From contig CANAQK010000005.1 of assembly GCA_947363605.1 (NCBI GenBank), positions 1 to 62,710 of the forward strand: 62,710 nucleotides of DNA, written 5' to 3'. This stretch comes from an uncultured Clostridia bacterium (GTDB lineage: Bacteria; Bacillota; Clostridia; Oscillospirales; Ruminococcaceae). The notes beneath the pieces were generated by a model. That model did not search any database, was not told the DNA's origin, and saw nothing but the letters and a program-made list of their open reading frames with translations. A program made the translations under genes and the position numbers. Positions 13,672-21,325 of the stretch are shown one piece after another; position 1 is the stretch's first letter; every line of letters begins with the position of its first letter.

Positions 13672-13702
13672 ATTACTTCCGAATTTTTAATTCGGAAGTA
13701 AT
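13672..13702 (-). promoter_or_regulatory. Perfect palindrome in the iscS leader
   Basis: A 14-bp perfect inverted repeat, ATTACTTCCGAATT and AATTCGGAAGTAAT, around a TTT loop. It starts about 10 nt from the expected transcription start of iscS. It could be an operator or a 5'-end RNA hairpin. No T-run follows on the minus strand, so it is not a terminator for that direction; a short T-run follows it on the plus strand. Confidence 0.6.
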
Positions 13703-13719
13703 ATTTTTGAGGTCTCTTT

Positions 13720-13749
13720 ATTATATACCTATTTAGTGGCATTAGTCAA
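13720..13749 (-). promoter_or_regulatory. iscS operon promoter
   Basis: On the minus strand TTGACT (13749-13744), an 18-bp spacer and TATAAT (13725-13720). It is about 145 bp before the iscS start. Confidence 0.75.
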
Positions 13750-13772
13750 TACGAGTTCCGAATTGTTACAAA

Positions 13773-13965
13773 TATAGTCAACACACTTGAAAAAACGCAA
13801 TTTGCGTTTTTTCAGCCAGCGGGCTATGACCGCTGGCTGTGTGCTCCGCACACCAGTGTTAACGATGAAGCCCGAACCAAGTCCGCTTCTGCGGCCGCCT
13901 GCGGCGGAAAACCGCCGCAGGCTTCAAAAGAATCATTTTGATTCTTTTGAAGTGTTTCGACTATA
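13773..13965 (-). repeat. R1-type element, divergent copy F
   Basis: Bounded by TATAGTCAACACACTTGAAAA and its near-inverse at 13965 (GTTTCGACTATA). The ends match family R1, but the interior differs. It holds hairpins GAAAAAACGC/GCGTTTTTTC, CAGCCAGCGG/CCGCTGGCTG and GCCTGCGGCGG/CCGCCGCAGGC. It lies between rnhA and iscS on the minus strand. Its rnhA-side end encodes the last ten residues and stop codon of rnhA. Confidence 0.8.
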
Positions 13966-14397
13966 GCGTTGATAGTATTGGACTGCCAGTTGGTCGCAGC
14001 GTTCGTTCTGAGGATGCCCGGCGTGCCCCTTCACCCATTGAAAGTCAACCTGATGGACCTCCAGCAGTTCCAGCAGGCGCTGCCAGAGGTCTGGGTTCAG
14101 CGCTTTCTCTTTTTTGTTCCGCATCCAGCCCTGTGAACGCCATTTTTTTGCCCAGCCCAGCGTTACCGCATCAACAATATACTTTGAATCCGTTGTCAGC
14201 ACGACTTTGCAGGGGCGTTTGAGCGCGGAAAGCGCTTCGATGACCGCAGTAAGCTCCATCCGGTTATTGGTGGTCTGAGGTTCTCCTCCGGAAAGCTCGC
14301 GGCGATGACCGCCGTATTCCAATACCGCGCCCCAGCCGCCCGGCCCCGGATTGCCGCTGCACGCGCCGTCTGTATAAATATTCACCTGGTTTGACAT
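13933..14397 (-). CDS. rnhA: Ribonuclease HI
   Basis: RNase HI cuts the RNA strand of RNA-DNA hybrids. The 154-aa product has the four acidic metal ligands Asp10 ([11 protein letters not shown]), Glu48 (RMEL), Asp70 (TTDSKY) and Asp135, plus His125 in KGHAGH. The catalytic domain is complete by about residue 142. The last ten residues (145-154) and the TGA stop lie inside the terminal repeat of the R1-type element, so the native C-terminus has been replaced. It is transcribed from the promoter at 14452-14480. Confidence 0.95.
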   Translation of the reverse strand: MSNQVNIYTDGACSGNPGPGGWGAVLEYGGHRRELSGGEPQTTNNRMELTAVIEALSALKRPCKVVLTTDSKYIVDAVTLGWAKKWRSQGWMRNKKEKALNPDLWQRLLELLEVHQVDFQWVKGHAGHPQNERCDQLAVQYYQRYSRNTSKESK

Positions 14398-14451
14398 GAG
14401 GTTTTTCCTTTCATGGTGCTTTTATGCCGCAATTTTGGAAATACTGGGTCT

Positions 14452-14480
14452 ATTATACCCGAAAACTTGGTTTCTTACAA
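14452..14480 (-). promoter_or_regulatory. rnhA promoter
   Basis: On the minus strand TTGTAA (14480-14475), a 17-bp spacer and TATAAT (14457-14452), about 55 bp before the rnhA start. Confidence 0.75.
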
Positions 14481-14517
14481 GGGAATTTGTCTGAAACCCG
14501 CGCCTGTTTCAGTTTGT

Positions 14518-14712
14518 GGGGTTTCGCGCCCTGTGCCCCCGTCGATTGTGGGGCTGCGCGCCCCACACCCCGCCCCATTTCTTTGGACGCCCAAAGAAAT
14601 GGGGGAAAGAAATGCGCCAAGGGAGTCCCCTTGGATCCCCGATCAGCGTAGGCGACCGGATTGCAGACAGTAGGAGCCTCTGCTTCTAGGGCATCACAGA
14701 AGGCGAGTCTGG
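14518..14712 (-). repeat. R3 interspersed repeat, copy II
   Basis: The reverse-oriented copy of the element at 9963-10151. Its 14-bp stem is at 14573-14586 with 14591-14604, identical to copy I. The TGTGGGGC/GCCCCACA stem is also kept, with a different loop (GCGC instead of GAGG). It occupies most of the 483-bp gap between rnhA and the gene at 14881, together with a terminator. Confidence 0.9.
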
Positions 14713-14789
14713 TATTGGACTGATTTTTCCAGGAGGTTTGCACGGGGGCATTTCAGGGTATTTTACCTCCGAGGGCTTTATTCGGCCGG

Positions 14790-14841
14790 AAAAACACAAA
14801 AACCCGCGTCCGTTTCCATCTGGGAATAGAAACGGACGCGG
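14790..14841 (-). terminator. Terminator of the 114-aa hypothetical gene
   Basis: A 13-bp stem, CCGCGTCCGTTTC with GAAACGGACGCGG (14804-14841), followed on the minus strand by GTTTTTGTGTTTTTC. Confidence 0.9.
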
Positions 14842-14880
14842 AGCTTGTATGAAGATGGGTTCCCCCAATATTGGCCAAAA

Positions 14881-15225
14881 TCAACTCGTCTGCTGAACAA
14901 TAATCCCCTCGCAGATTTGCTGCTGCGTCACGATGCTGGAAATACCAGCGATCAGGAGAGTGAGGAGATTGATGAGTGTTTGCAGTTCGTCCTGATTCAG
15001 CTTGGAGGCAAACAGGACGGCCAGGGAAGTGGCAATACTAAAAACGCTTTCTGGGGATGTACAGTGAGGGAGATTATTTGCAGTCGTTTGGGGATTGGGG
15101 GTTCTTGCTTCTTCTGGAGAGGAACTGACACGTGAAGTCTGGCGGTTTTCATTGGAAGAAGCGGAGGGGAAATCCGCTCTGGTCTGACCACTGGTTTGCG
15201 CAGACATATTCCGACCGTCAGCCAT
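14881..15225 (-). CDS. Hypothetical protein with hydrophobic C-terminus
   Basis: A 114-aa protein. Residues 1-55 are polar and Ser/Thr/Asn-rich. Residues about 60-105 form two hydrophobic helices separated by LNQDEL. The pattern loosely resembles small Firmicute proteins of the DUF6774 type, but I cannot confirm that. I chose the ATG at 15225 because GGGGGG lies about 8 bp upstream and the longer frame runs into sequence of different character. It stands alone, with its own terminator. Confidence 0.6.
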   Translation of the reverse strand: MADGRNMSAQTSGQTRADFPSASSNENRQTSRVSSSPEEARTPNPQTTANNLPHCTSPESVFSIATSLAVLFASKLNQDELQTLINLLTLLIAGISSIVTQQQICEGIIVQQTS

Positions 15226-15440
15226 GTTCCAGCCCCCCTTTTTTCTGTTCATTCGCCGAAGCCGGCGCTCTTTCTTGCCGTATTCTATGAAAATACGTGC
15301 GGAAAGGTTCCTGCACCAAGGGGACGTGCAAAAACAAAAGAAAAATAAATTTGCAAAGATGTCCGGTTTCAGACGAATCTGCACAGATTGGAGAATGCAA
15401 TCGCTTTTATAATCATGGAAAGGCAAAGGATACAGCGGTT

Positions 15441-15650
15441 TTACCGGAGAAGGAAATCTTCCACCAGGTCCTCAAAATGTGCAAGCTGGGCCTGTTGTTC
15501 TTCCAATTCCCGGGCAAACTGTTCCACCTCGCCGCGGTTGCAGGAGATATCGGGGATACGAAGCTCCTCTACAGCACGGATTCCATAAGAATCGTAGGTT
15601 CCGTTTTCAGGATCGCTGTAGGTTTCTTTGAATACCAGAAAGTTAACCAA
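15441..15650 (-). CDS. DUF6514-like small protein
   Basis: A protein of about 70 residues with the pattern YGIRAVE-ELRIPDIS...VEQFARELEEQ...HFEDLVEDFL. This matches a small family widespread in Clostridia (DUF6514) whose role is unknown. I favour a TTG start at 15650, preceded by AGGAG at a 10-bp distance. The frame is open further upstream, but that part is Arg-rich and unlike the family. It stands alone between short non-coding stretches. Confidence 0.6.
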   Translation of the reverse strand: MVNFLVFKETYSDPENGTYDSYGIRAVEELRIPDISCNRGEVEQFARELEEQQAQLAHFEDLVEDFLLR

Positions 15651-15857
15651 TGTGATGATTCTCCTTTGAACACGGAAATGAAAAAGGGATATGCAGATTA
15701 AAATGAAACGTTTCGCCCTCCTTTGTGTCATAGTATCTTTTCTAGAAAAATTGACAGGTTTATTATAACATAATCCCTTGTCGAAATTTGGCGAAGTATG
15801 GGTGTGATTCTATATTTTGTGATTATTCCACCGATTTTTATGCAGATATTGTTTTAA

Positions 15858-15902
15858 AAAGAGAAAATCTGCGCTTATATATTTACAAGCACAGATTTTT
15901 TA
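15858..15902 (-). terminator. ppa terminator
   Basis: On the minus strand AAATCTGTGCTTG pairs with AAGCGCAGATTT, followed by a T-rich tract (CTCTTTTTAAAA), just after the ppa stop codon. Confidence 0.7.
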
Positions 15903-15909
15903 CAGGGTG

Positions 15910-16443
15910 TTATCGGCAGTAGTTTACAATATAATTTTCAATTGCGTCGGAGATGATCTGCCGTGCTTCGTTGGCGCCGGCAACATCGTCTACTGCGGTT
16001 TTTTTGTTTTCCAGCTCCTTGTATACAGTAAAGAAATGCTGCATTTCCTCAAAAATATGCCCAGGCAGCTCCGAAATATCCTGATAAGTGTTGTAGTTCG
16101 GGTCATGGTAGGGAACGGCGATAATTTTTTCGTCATTGCGGCCGTTATCGATCATCTTCAAAACGCCGATCGGATAACAGCGCACCAGGGTCAGTGGGAT
16201 AATCGGCTTGGAGCAGAGGACAACAACATCCAGCGGATCGCCGTCATCGCCGTAGGAACGGGGAATAAACCCGTAATTAGCCGGATAATGCATCGATGTA
16301 TGAAGGATCCGGTCCAGCATCAGCATACCGGTTTCCTTATCCAGCTCATATTTTTCCTTGCTTCCCTGCGATATCTCAATAACAGCCATAAAATCAGTCG
16401 GTGTAATCCGTTTTGGGCTGATGTCGTGCCAAATGTTGCTCAT
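15910..16443 (-). CDS. ppa: Inorganic pyrophosphatase, family I
   Basis: The enzyme hydrolyses pyrophosphate released by biosynthesis. The 177-aa product has the family I metal site GDDGDPLDVVV with Asp67, Asp69 and Asp72, and Lys29/Glu32 near the N-terminus. Length is normal. GGAGGAG lies before the ATG. It is transcribed alone. The promoter (16675-16703) is upstream of R1 copy A, so the element is part of the 5' untranslated RNA. Confidence 0.95.
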   Translation of the reverse strand: MSNIWHDISPKRITPTDFMAVIEISQGSKEKYELDKETGMLMLDRILHTSMHYPANYGFIPRSYGDDGDPLDVVVLCSKPIIPLTLVRCYPIGVLKMIDNGRNDEKIIAVPYHDPNYNTYQDISELPGHIFEEMQHFFTVYKELENKKTAVDDVAGANEARQIISDAIENYIVNYCR

Positions 16444-16466
16444 GGTTTCTCCTCCTTGGGTGTTCC

Positions 16467-16649
16467 TATAGTCAACGCACTTGAAAAGAAGCCAATGCTT
16501 CTTTTCAACACTGCGGCATGATATGCCGCAGTGGGCCGTGAAGCGGCCATGCGGTAGGGCTTCATAGACGGCGCACCGCGCATTTTATGCGCGGACAGGC
16601 AAAGCCTGACCCTCCAATCGGGTATCGATTTGAGGGTGTGCCGACTATA
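16467..16649 (-). repeat. R1 interspersed repeat, copy A
   Basis: A 183-bp element with ends TATAGTCAACGCACTTGAAAA and GGTGTGCCGACTATA; the outer TA looks like a TA target duplication. In the minus-strand direction it runs through six or so hairpins, ending in GAAAAGAAGC/GCTTCTTTTC. This end is 24 bp before the ppa start codon, while the other end is 26 bp from the ppa -10 box. Confidence 0.93.
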
Positions 16650-16674
16650 ACGCCAGATGATTTTCTTTGAAAAT

Positions 16675-16703
16675 ATCATATCATGCGGCTGAAACAAAGT
16701 CAA
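16675..16703 (-). promoter_or_regulatory. ppa promoter
   Basis: On the minus strand TTGACT (16703-16698), a 17-bp spacer and TATGAT (16680-16675). It implies a leader of about 220 nt that contains the whole R1 copy A. The rest of 16704-16965 shows no gene I can support. Confidence 0.75.
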
Positions 16704-16965
16704 GGAAGGGTTCCGCTCGTCTCTTTTAAGAAAAGTGTTGCTGGGTATAAACTCCGTTGATTTTGCTAAAGCGTCCATCCATCTTCATACGGAAATGAGT
16801 TGGGAGCAGTTTGGCCCATTTTGAATCCTTGCAACAAGCAAGGGAATATTATATGATAATTATGATGATTTTTCGAAAAGCAACCGCCGGCTGCGGAAGT
16901 TTCAATAGTCGTTGATAGTGTGCCACGGAGGATTGCGGTATAGTTTTGATCAGGAGGTAAAGTTG

Positions 16966-17424
16966 ATGGTGTCTGAAAAAATATATACACTCAGACGGAA
17001 GAGCGGGCTGTCACAAGAACAGCTTGCAGAAATAATTGGCGTTTCAAGGCAGGCAATATCAAAATGGGAAGGAGGCTTATCCGTTCCGGAAAGTGAAAAG
17101 CTTATAGCAATCAGCGAATATTTCAATGTCACGCTGGACTATCTGTTGAAAGATGATGCTGACCATATTCAGGAAAGAGAACAGCAAACAACAAATGGAC
17201 AATCGTTCAAAAGTCACAATGGGATGCTGTTGGGAATCATCACTTGTGTTGCGGGAATTATCGGTTTGGTTATATGGGGGCTAATTTCCATTTTGAATCC
17301 TCCAATATCAAACCAAATCAGCGAGTCTTCTACAATATATATTGACGGGAACGGCATTTTTCTTGTTATCTGCATTGTAGCTGTCATCTGCGGTGCCAGC
17401 TTTATCCTCAGAGGCAAAAAATGA
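16966..17424 (+). CDS. XRE-family regulator with membrane domain
   Basis: A 152-aa protein. Residues about 5-60 are an HTH_3 domain (LRRKSGLSQEQLAEII, RQAISKWEGG), ending in the LDYLLK motif common in Firmicute regulators. Two hydrophobic segments follow (about 90-110 and 130-146), so the regulator is probably membrane-bound. ATG at 16966 follows GGAGG; a longer frame upstream lacks one. It is 14 bp before a small membrane-protein gene, and the pair likely responds to a membrane signal. Both genes are more AT-rich, with AGA/ATA codons, than neighbours, which suggests transfer. Confidence 0.85.
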   Translation: MVSEKIYTLRRKSGLSQEQLAEIIGVSRQAISKWEGGLSVPESEKLIAISEYFNVTLDYLLKDDADHIQEREQQTTNGQSFKSHNGMLLGIITCVAGIIGLVIWGLISILNPPISNQISESSTIYIDGNGIFLVICIVAVICGASFILRGKK

Positions 17425-17438
17425 AAGGAGACGTTTGT

Positions 17439-17681
17439 ATGAAGAACCTTAGTACTCTTTTTGGTATTTCGGCAATTTTGCTGTCCAATGTAATGTGTGG
17501 AGTCGTTGGATTCAACTATGGTAAAATGGTGTGGGGCATTGAAAAGGCTGGATATAGTGCTCCTGCCAGTACTGCGTTACTTCTGAGCATCCCATATCTC
17601 ATCGGCATCGTTGTTTGTGGGGTTTTGGCGTTTGTTTTTAGAAAAAGAAAGCAGACATCAATCAAGGAGAATAAAGTATAA
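17439..17681 (+). CDS. Small two-TM membrane protein
   Basis: An 80-aa protein with two membrane helices (about 5-27 and 43-65), a conserved-looking central segment (AGYSAPASTALLLSIPY) and a basic Lys/Arg tail. AAAGGAG precedes the ATG. It is co-transcribed with the XRE-membrane regulator. A degraded relative lies at 27386-27592 with the same GYSAPA core, so this is a small family in the genome. I do not recognise a function. Confidence 0.75.
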   Translation: MKNLSTLFGISAILLSNVMCGVVGFNYGKMVWGIEKAGYSAPASTALLLSIPYLIGIVVCGVLAFVFRKRKQTSIKENKV

Positions 17682-17692
17682 CATCAGGAGAG

Positions 17693-17730
17693 ATACAGGG
17701 TGATTGATTTAATTCAGTCACCCTGTATTT
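17693..17730 (+). terminator. Terminator of the XRE/membrane-protein pair
   Basis: ATACAGGGTGA pairs with TCACCCTGTAT, followed by TTTCTAC. It lies 12 bp after the second gene. Confidence 0.75.
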
Positions 17731-17819
17731 CTACACTTCATATCTGGCACTTCGATTAAAAATTTGAAAAGTTGGGCGTTAGCAACACCAATCTGAAAAG
17801 GGAATTCCACTCTGCCTTT

Positions 17820-18221
17820 TTATTGGCTGCTGCCGGAAGCCAGATCCGTTTTCCAAAGCCCGTGAAGGTTGCAGTAGGCATATACGGCCACAGGTTTTTC
17901 CTTTCCCAACGGAAACTCCGCCCGGGGAGGTTCGGAGGAGGAAAGCGGGTGGAAGCGCCCGCAGCAGGAGGTTTCCAGGTAAATCCATTGGATGGAATGT
18001 TCCTCCGTCATGGGGTGTTCCGCGGAGCCGACACAGACATGGACGCAGCCGTCATAGATCTTGGCTACGGGGAGATGTTTTTCCGTTGCTCCCTCTGTGG
18101 TATTGGGCGTCAGCTCGCTCATTGGCGCGCCGCAGCAGTTGGGCGTTACACCGGTTTCATTCAGCGTCTGCACCAGGCTGCTGCAATGGGCGCAATAAAA
18201 AAATTTCGGTGGCTGTTTCAT
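17820..18221 (-). CDS. dfx: Desulfoferrodoxin (superoxide reductase)
   Basis: The enzyme reduces superoxide to peroxide in anaerobes. The 133-aa product has the N-terminal rubredoxin-like centre I cysteines Cys10, Cys13, Cys29 and Cys30, and the centre II ligands His49, His69, His75, Cys117 and His120 (CNLH). The key Glu/Lys next to His49 is present (EKH). I chose the ATG at 18221 (GGAAG upstream). A longer frame starts inside R1 copy B and is rejected. R1 copy B ends 21 bp before the start. Confidence 0.93.
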   Translation of the reverse strand: MKQPPKFFYCAHCSSLVQTLNETGVTPNCCGAPMSELTPNTTEGATEKHLPVAKIYDGCVHVCVGSAEHPMTEEHSIQWIYLETSCCGRFHPLSSSEPPRAEFPLGKEKPVAVYAYCNLHGLWKTDLASGSSQ

Positions 18222-18242
18222 GGTTGGTTCATCTTCCTTTCT

Positions 18243-18423
18243 TATAGTCAACGCACTTGAAAAGAAGCATTGGCTTCTTTTCACCACTGCGGCATGATGC
18301 CGCAGCGGGCAGCGAAGCGGCCATGCGGTAGGGCTTCATAGACGGCGCGCAGCGCATTTTATGCGCGGACAGGCAAAGCCTGACCCTTCAATCGGGTGAC
18401 GATTTGAGGGTGTGCCGACTATA
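18243..18423 (-). repeat. R1 interspersed repeat, copy B
   Basis: A 181-bp copy with ends TATAGTCAACGCACTTG and GTGTGCCGACTATA. The hairpin near the dfx-facing end is GAAAAGAAGC/GCTTCTTTTC with loop ATTG (copy A has CAAT). Orientation relative to the downstream gene is the same as in copies A, D and E. Confidence 0.93.
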
Positions 18424-18511
18424 AACGGGCTTTTCGCCCTTCAGGAAGAAGTATTCCCCACGTATTGGCAATTTATAGTCAGGGATGCTCAAAAAGTGAA
18501 AAAAAGTTGCT

Positions 18512-21109
18512 TTATCCTTGGCTGTTCTCCGCAATGACTCGGAACTCCGACCGCAGCGGCAGATCAAGGGCGCTCCGTCCGGCAAAGACGTCGAAATCCC
18601 CGGGCTCCACCACCCATTCGTACGCCGCGTTCAGGAAGCGGAGTTCCTGAAATCCAAGCCGGAAGCTCAACTGGCGGCTTTCTCCCGGATCCAGGCCGAT
18701 CCGCTGGAATCCTTTCAGCTCCAGCGTCGGGCTGACCAGGGAGGTGAACCGGTCGTTCAGGTAAAGCTGGGCGACCTCCTCTCCATAGCGGTCCCCGGTA
18801 TTGGTGACGGTAAAGGAAATTTCGATTTCCCCATCAGCTGGGATTTCCGCCGCGGAGAGATGCAGGTCGGAATAGCTGAATTGGGTATAACTCAGCCCAT
18901 AGCCGAAGGGATAGAGAGGGTTCCAGTCCATCTCTACATATTTTTTGCCTCCGGCTGGCTTCCGTCCATAATGGCAGGGGATCTGGCCGACATGGCGGGG
19001 GTAGGAGATCGGGAGGCGCCCGGAGGGGTTTACCTCGCCAAATAGGATTTCCGCAGCAGCCTGGCCGCCCATCAGCCCGTTAAATCCGGCTTGCAGGATT
19101 GCTGGGATGTGGGCCTGTTCCCACAGGCAGGAAACCGGACGTCCGGTATTCAATACCAGGACAACCGGCGTCCCGGTGGCATAGACCGCCTTGAGGAAAT
19201 CCAATTGCTTCCCCGGCAGGTCCAGCGTAATCCGGTCGAAATTTTCCCCGCTGGTTTCGGCGGAGTCCCCCAATGCAACGATAGCGATCTCGGCTTGCTT
19301 GGCCAGCTCCAGCGCACGGTCGATGGTTTCCAGCCCGGAATCACATCCGAAGATAACCCGGGGCGCCCGCGCGTCGTTTCGGAATTCGATTTTGACTTCA
19401 TAGCTTTCCCCGCGTTTCAGGCAGACCGGTACCATCTGATTGGCATCCTTTTCTTCCCAGCCGTCCACCAGCAGCTCCCCGTTGAGCCAAAGGCGCATAC
19501 TGTCCGGCGTGCTCAGTCCCAGCCGTCCTTCAAAGGTGGAGCCCAGCCGGATGGTGCCGGTCCAGCGGACGCAAAACCCGTTGGAATCCACCTTATCATC
19601 CGGCGGGAGATAGATCCAGTTGAAATTGATCTGGGGATCGAGCCGAGTCAAAACCGGTTCGCCGGAAAAGTCGGAGCCGTTGAAATATTCCCCGGTAAAT
19701 CCATAGTCATGCGGGGCGATTCCGGCCTCGGGACGGGGAGAGGGATGCACCCACCAGCGTTCGACCGGACGGATTTCCGACCCCAGGATGTTGCAGCCCT
19801 TGTCAATCAGCAGCTCTGCCTCGGGCAGCAGCGCACGGATCCCGTCCGCCAAGGTCACGGCGGGTTCATCCGGCTCGATAAAATAGTCCCCAAAGACCGG
19901 CTTATCGGCATTAGGGCCGAGCAGCGCAATCTTTTTCAGGGTTTTCGGCAGCGGAAGGAGGTTCCCCTCATTTTTCAGAAGCACGGCGGATTTGCGGGCA
20001 ATTTCCAGCGCGGTTTCCCGATGGGCGGCGCAGCGGGCACGCTCTCCGGAAAGGGACTCATCGGTAAAGGGCTGCTCGAACAGGCCCAGCGCGAATTTAC
20101 AGCGGAGGACGCGGGAAACCGACAGGTCGATATCCGCCATTTCAATACCGCCCTCTTCCAGCAGCTCTTTCATCAGGCGGCGGTAGTCCTCATGGGAATA
20201 GTCGGCCAGCTGAACGTCTACACCAGCTTTGACCGCCTTTTTCAGTGCTTCTTTGGGGGAATCGGCGGAAGCATGGGCGGTGTGCTGCATAATGATGGCC
20301 GTCATATCTGCGCGGACGAAGCCGGGCATCCCCCACTCCTCCCGAAGCACCTCGGTGAGGAGGTTTCGGTCGGAGATCACCGGCTGCCCGTCGATGGAGT
20401 TATAGGAGGCCATTGCGTTGAACGCGCCGGCTTCCCGAACGGCGGCTTCAAAGACCGGCATACAGTAAGAGAATACATCGTGACGGCCCATGGTGGTCGG
20501 CGCGCAGTTCAGCCCGCCGATCGGGTTCCCATAGCCGGTGTAGTGCTTCAGCTCGGAGAGAACGTGCCGGTCGGTTTTCAGGTCGTCCGGGGAGTCCCCC
20601 TGAAGCCCCCGGACGACGGCAGCCCCCATTTTGGCGGAAAGATACGGATCTTCGCCGCAGGTTTCCTCGGTGCGGCCCCAGCGGGGATCCCTGGCCAGAT
20701 CCAGTACCGGCGCCCAGATTTCGTGGATCCCTTTGGCGCGGGCCTCCGCCGCAACGCCTTCCCCCATCCGGCGGGCCAGCGCAGGCTCGAAGGAGGCTGC
20801 CATGGTGATTTGCTGGGGGTAGATGGTGCAGTCCGGACGGAACAGCCCGTGCAGCCCTTCTTCCGAAATCAGGAAAGGGGTGCCGAGCCGGGTCTGCTCC
20901 TTCGCATATTTTTGCAGGATGTTGTAGCAGCGGGCATCCCCTTCCCGGCGTTGGAGCCGTTCGCGGCAGTAGCTCCGATCCGGCTCGGGGACTTTTTCCC
21001 AGTCAATGCCCATCAGGTCCTGATCGATTTGATCCAGTTTTTCCTCCAGCGTCATTTGGGCGATCAGCGCGGAAATTTCCTTGGAAAAGGAATGGCGGTC
21101 GGTTTTCAT
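18512..21109 (-). CDS. Glycoside hydrolase family 3 (beta-glucosidase-like)
   Basis: An 865-aa enzyme that removes terminal sugars from beta-glucosides or xylosides; there is no signal peptide, so it acts in the cytosol. Domains in order: the GH3 N-terminal barrel, with nucleophile Asp268 in GFVRADM; the GH3 C-terminal alpha/beta domain; within this a PA14-type insert (about 455-590, starting GFTGEYFNG); and a C-terminal fibronectin-like domain. The likely acid/base Glu is in DSAETSGENFDR. Preceded by its own promoter (21158-21186) and AGGAAGG. Sugar specificity cannot be read from the sequence. Confidence 0.93.
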   Translation of the reverse strand: MKTDRHSFSKEISALIAQMTLEEKLDQIDQDLMGIDWEKVPEPDRSYCRERLQRREGDARCYNILQKYAKEQTRLGTPFLISEEGLHGLFRPDCTIYPQQITMAASFEPALARRMGEGVAAEARAKGIHEIWAPVLDLARDPRWGRTEETCGEDPYLSAKMGAAVVRGLQGDSPDDLKTDRHVLSELKHYTGYGNPIGGLNCAPTTMGRHDVFSYCMPVFEAAVREAGAFNAMASYNSIDGQPVISDRNLLTEVLREEWGMPGFVRADMTAIIMQHTAHASADSPKEALKKAVKAGVDVQLADYSHEDYRRLMKELLEEGGIEMADIDLSVSRVLRCKFALGLFEQPFTDESLSGERARCAAHRETALEIARKSAVLLKNEGNLLPLPKTLKKIALLGPNADKPVFGDYFIEPDEPAVTLADGIRALLPEAELLIDKGCNILGSEIRPVERWWVHPSPRPEAGIAPHDYGFTGEYFNGSDFSGEPVLTRLDPQINFNWIYLPPDDKVDSNGFCVRWTGTIRLGSTFEGRLGLSTPDSMRLWLNGELLVDGWEEKDANQMVPVCLKRGESYEVKIEFRNDARAPRVIFGCDSGLETIDRALELAKQAEIAIVALGDSAETSGENFDRITLDLPGKQLDFLKAVYATGTPVVLVLNTGRPVSCLWEQAHIPAILQAGFNGLMGGQAAAEILFGEVNPSGRLPISYPRHVGQIPCHYGRKPAGGKKYVEMDWNPLYPFGYGLSYTQFSYSDLHLSAAEIPADGEIEISFTVTNTGDRYGEEVAQLYLNDRFTSLVSPTLELKGFQRIGLDPGESRQLSFRLGFQELRFLNAAYEWVVEPGDFDVFAGRSALDLPLRSEFRVIAENSQG

Positions 21110-21157
21110 AGCATTTCATCCTTCCTGTTTTGTAGGTTCGACGGCTTGATTGTCTGC

Positions 21158-21186
21158 ATTATATAGAAAAGAAGCGGGATTTTCAA
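21158..21186 (-). promoter_or_regulatory. GH3 gene promoter
   Basis: On the minus strand TTGAAA (21186-21181), a 17-bp spacer and TATAAT (21163-21158), about 48 bp before the start codon. Confidence 0.8.
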
Positions 21187-21204
21187 GAGGCACGCGGCAC
21201 ACAA

Positions 21205-21250
21205 CAGAAAAAAGGCTCCCCTTTGGCCGTGGCCAGGGAAGCCTTTTGGT
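21205..21250 (-). terminator. Terminator after the methyltransferase gene
   Basis: On the minus strand AAGGCTTCCCTGGCC pairs with GGCCAAAGGGGAGCCTT, followed by TTTTC. It separates the trans-aconitate methyltransferase-like gene from the GH3 promoter. Confidence 0.8.
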
Positions 21251-21325
21251 TTTATTCAGCTGTTCAATCGCTTCGGCTTCATGGCCGGCGTCCAGGGGGG
21301 AAGCGGGTCAGAACCTCTCATGCCT

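Noticed and set aside
14453-14743. ORFs within R3 repeats as genes (also 9953-10210)
   Set aside because: Translations end in unrelated flanks, there are no ribosome sites, and copies differ mainly by amino-acid-changing substitutions.
16440-16778. Open frame through R1 copy A on the minus strand
   Set aside because: The same peptide pieces (YSRHTLKS, KRSQCFFSSALT) recur wherever R1 lies, so they reflect repeat DNA, not a conserved protein.
18222-18287. Longer dfx start inside R1 copy B
   Set aside because: The extra residues come from the repeat and precede a good start with its own ribosome site; the family begins at MKQPPKFFYC.
19091-21166. Plus-strand open frame (691 codons) opposite the GH3 gene
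   Set aside because: The GH3 protein has complete catalytic motifs and a promoter. The antisense frame has neither.
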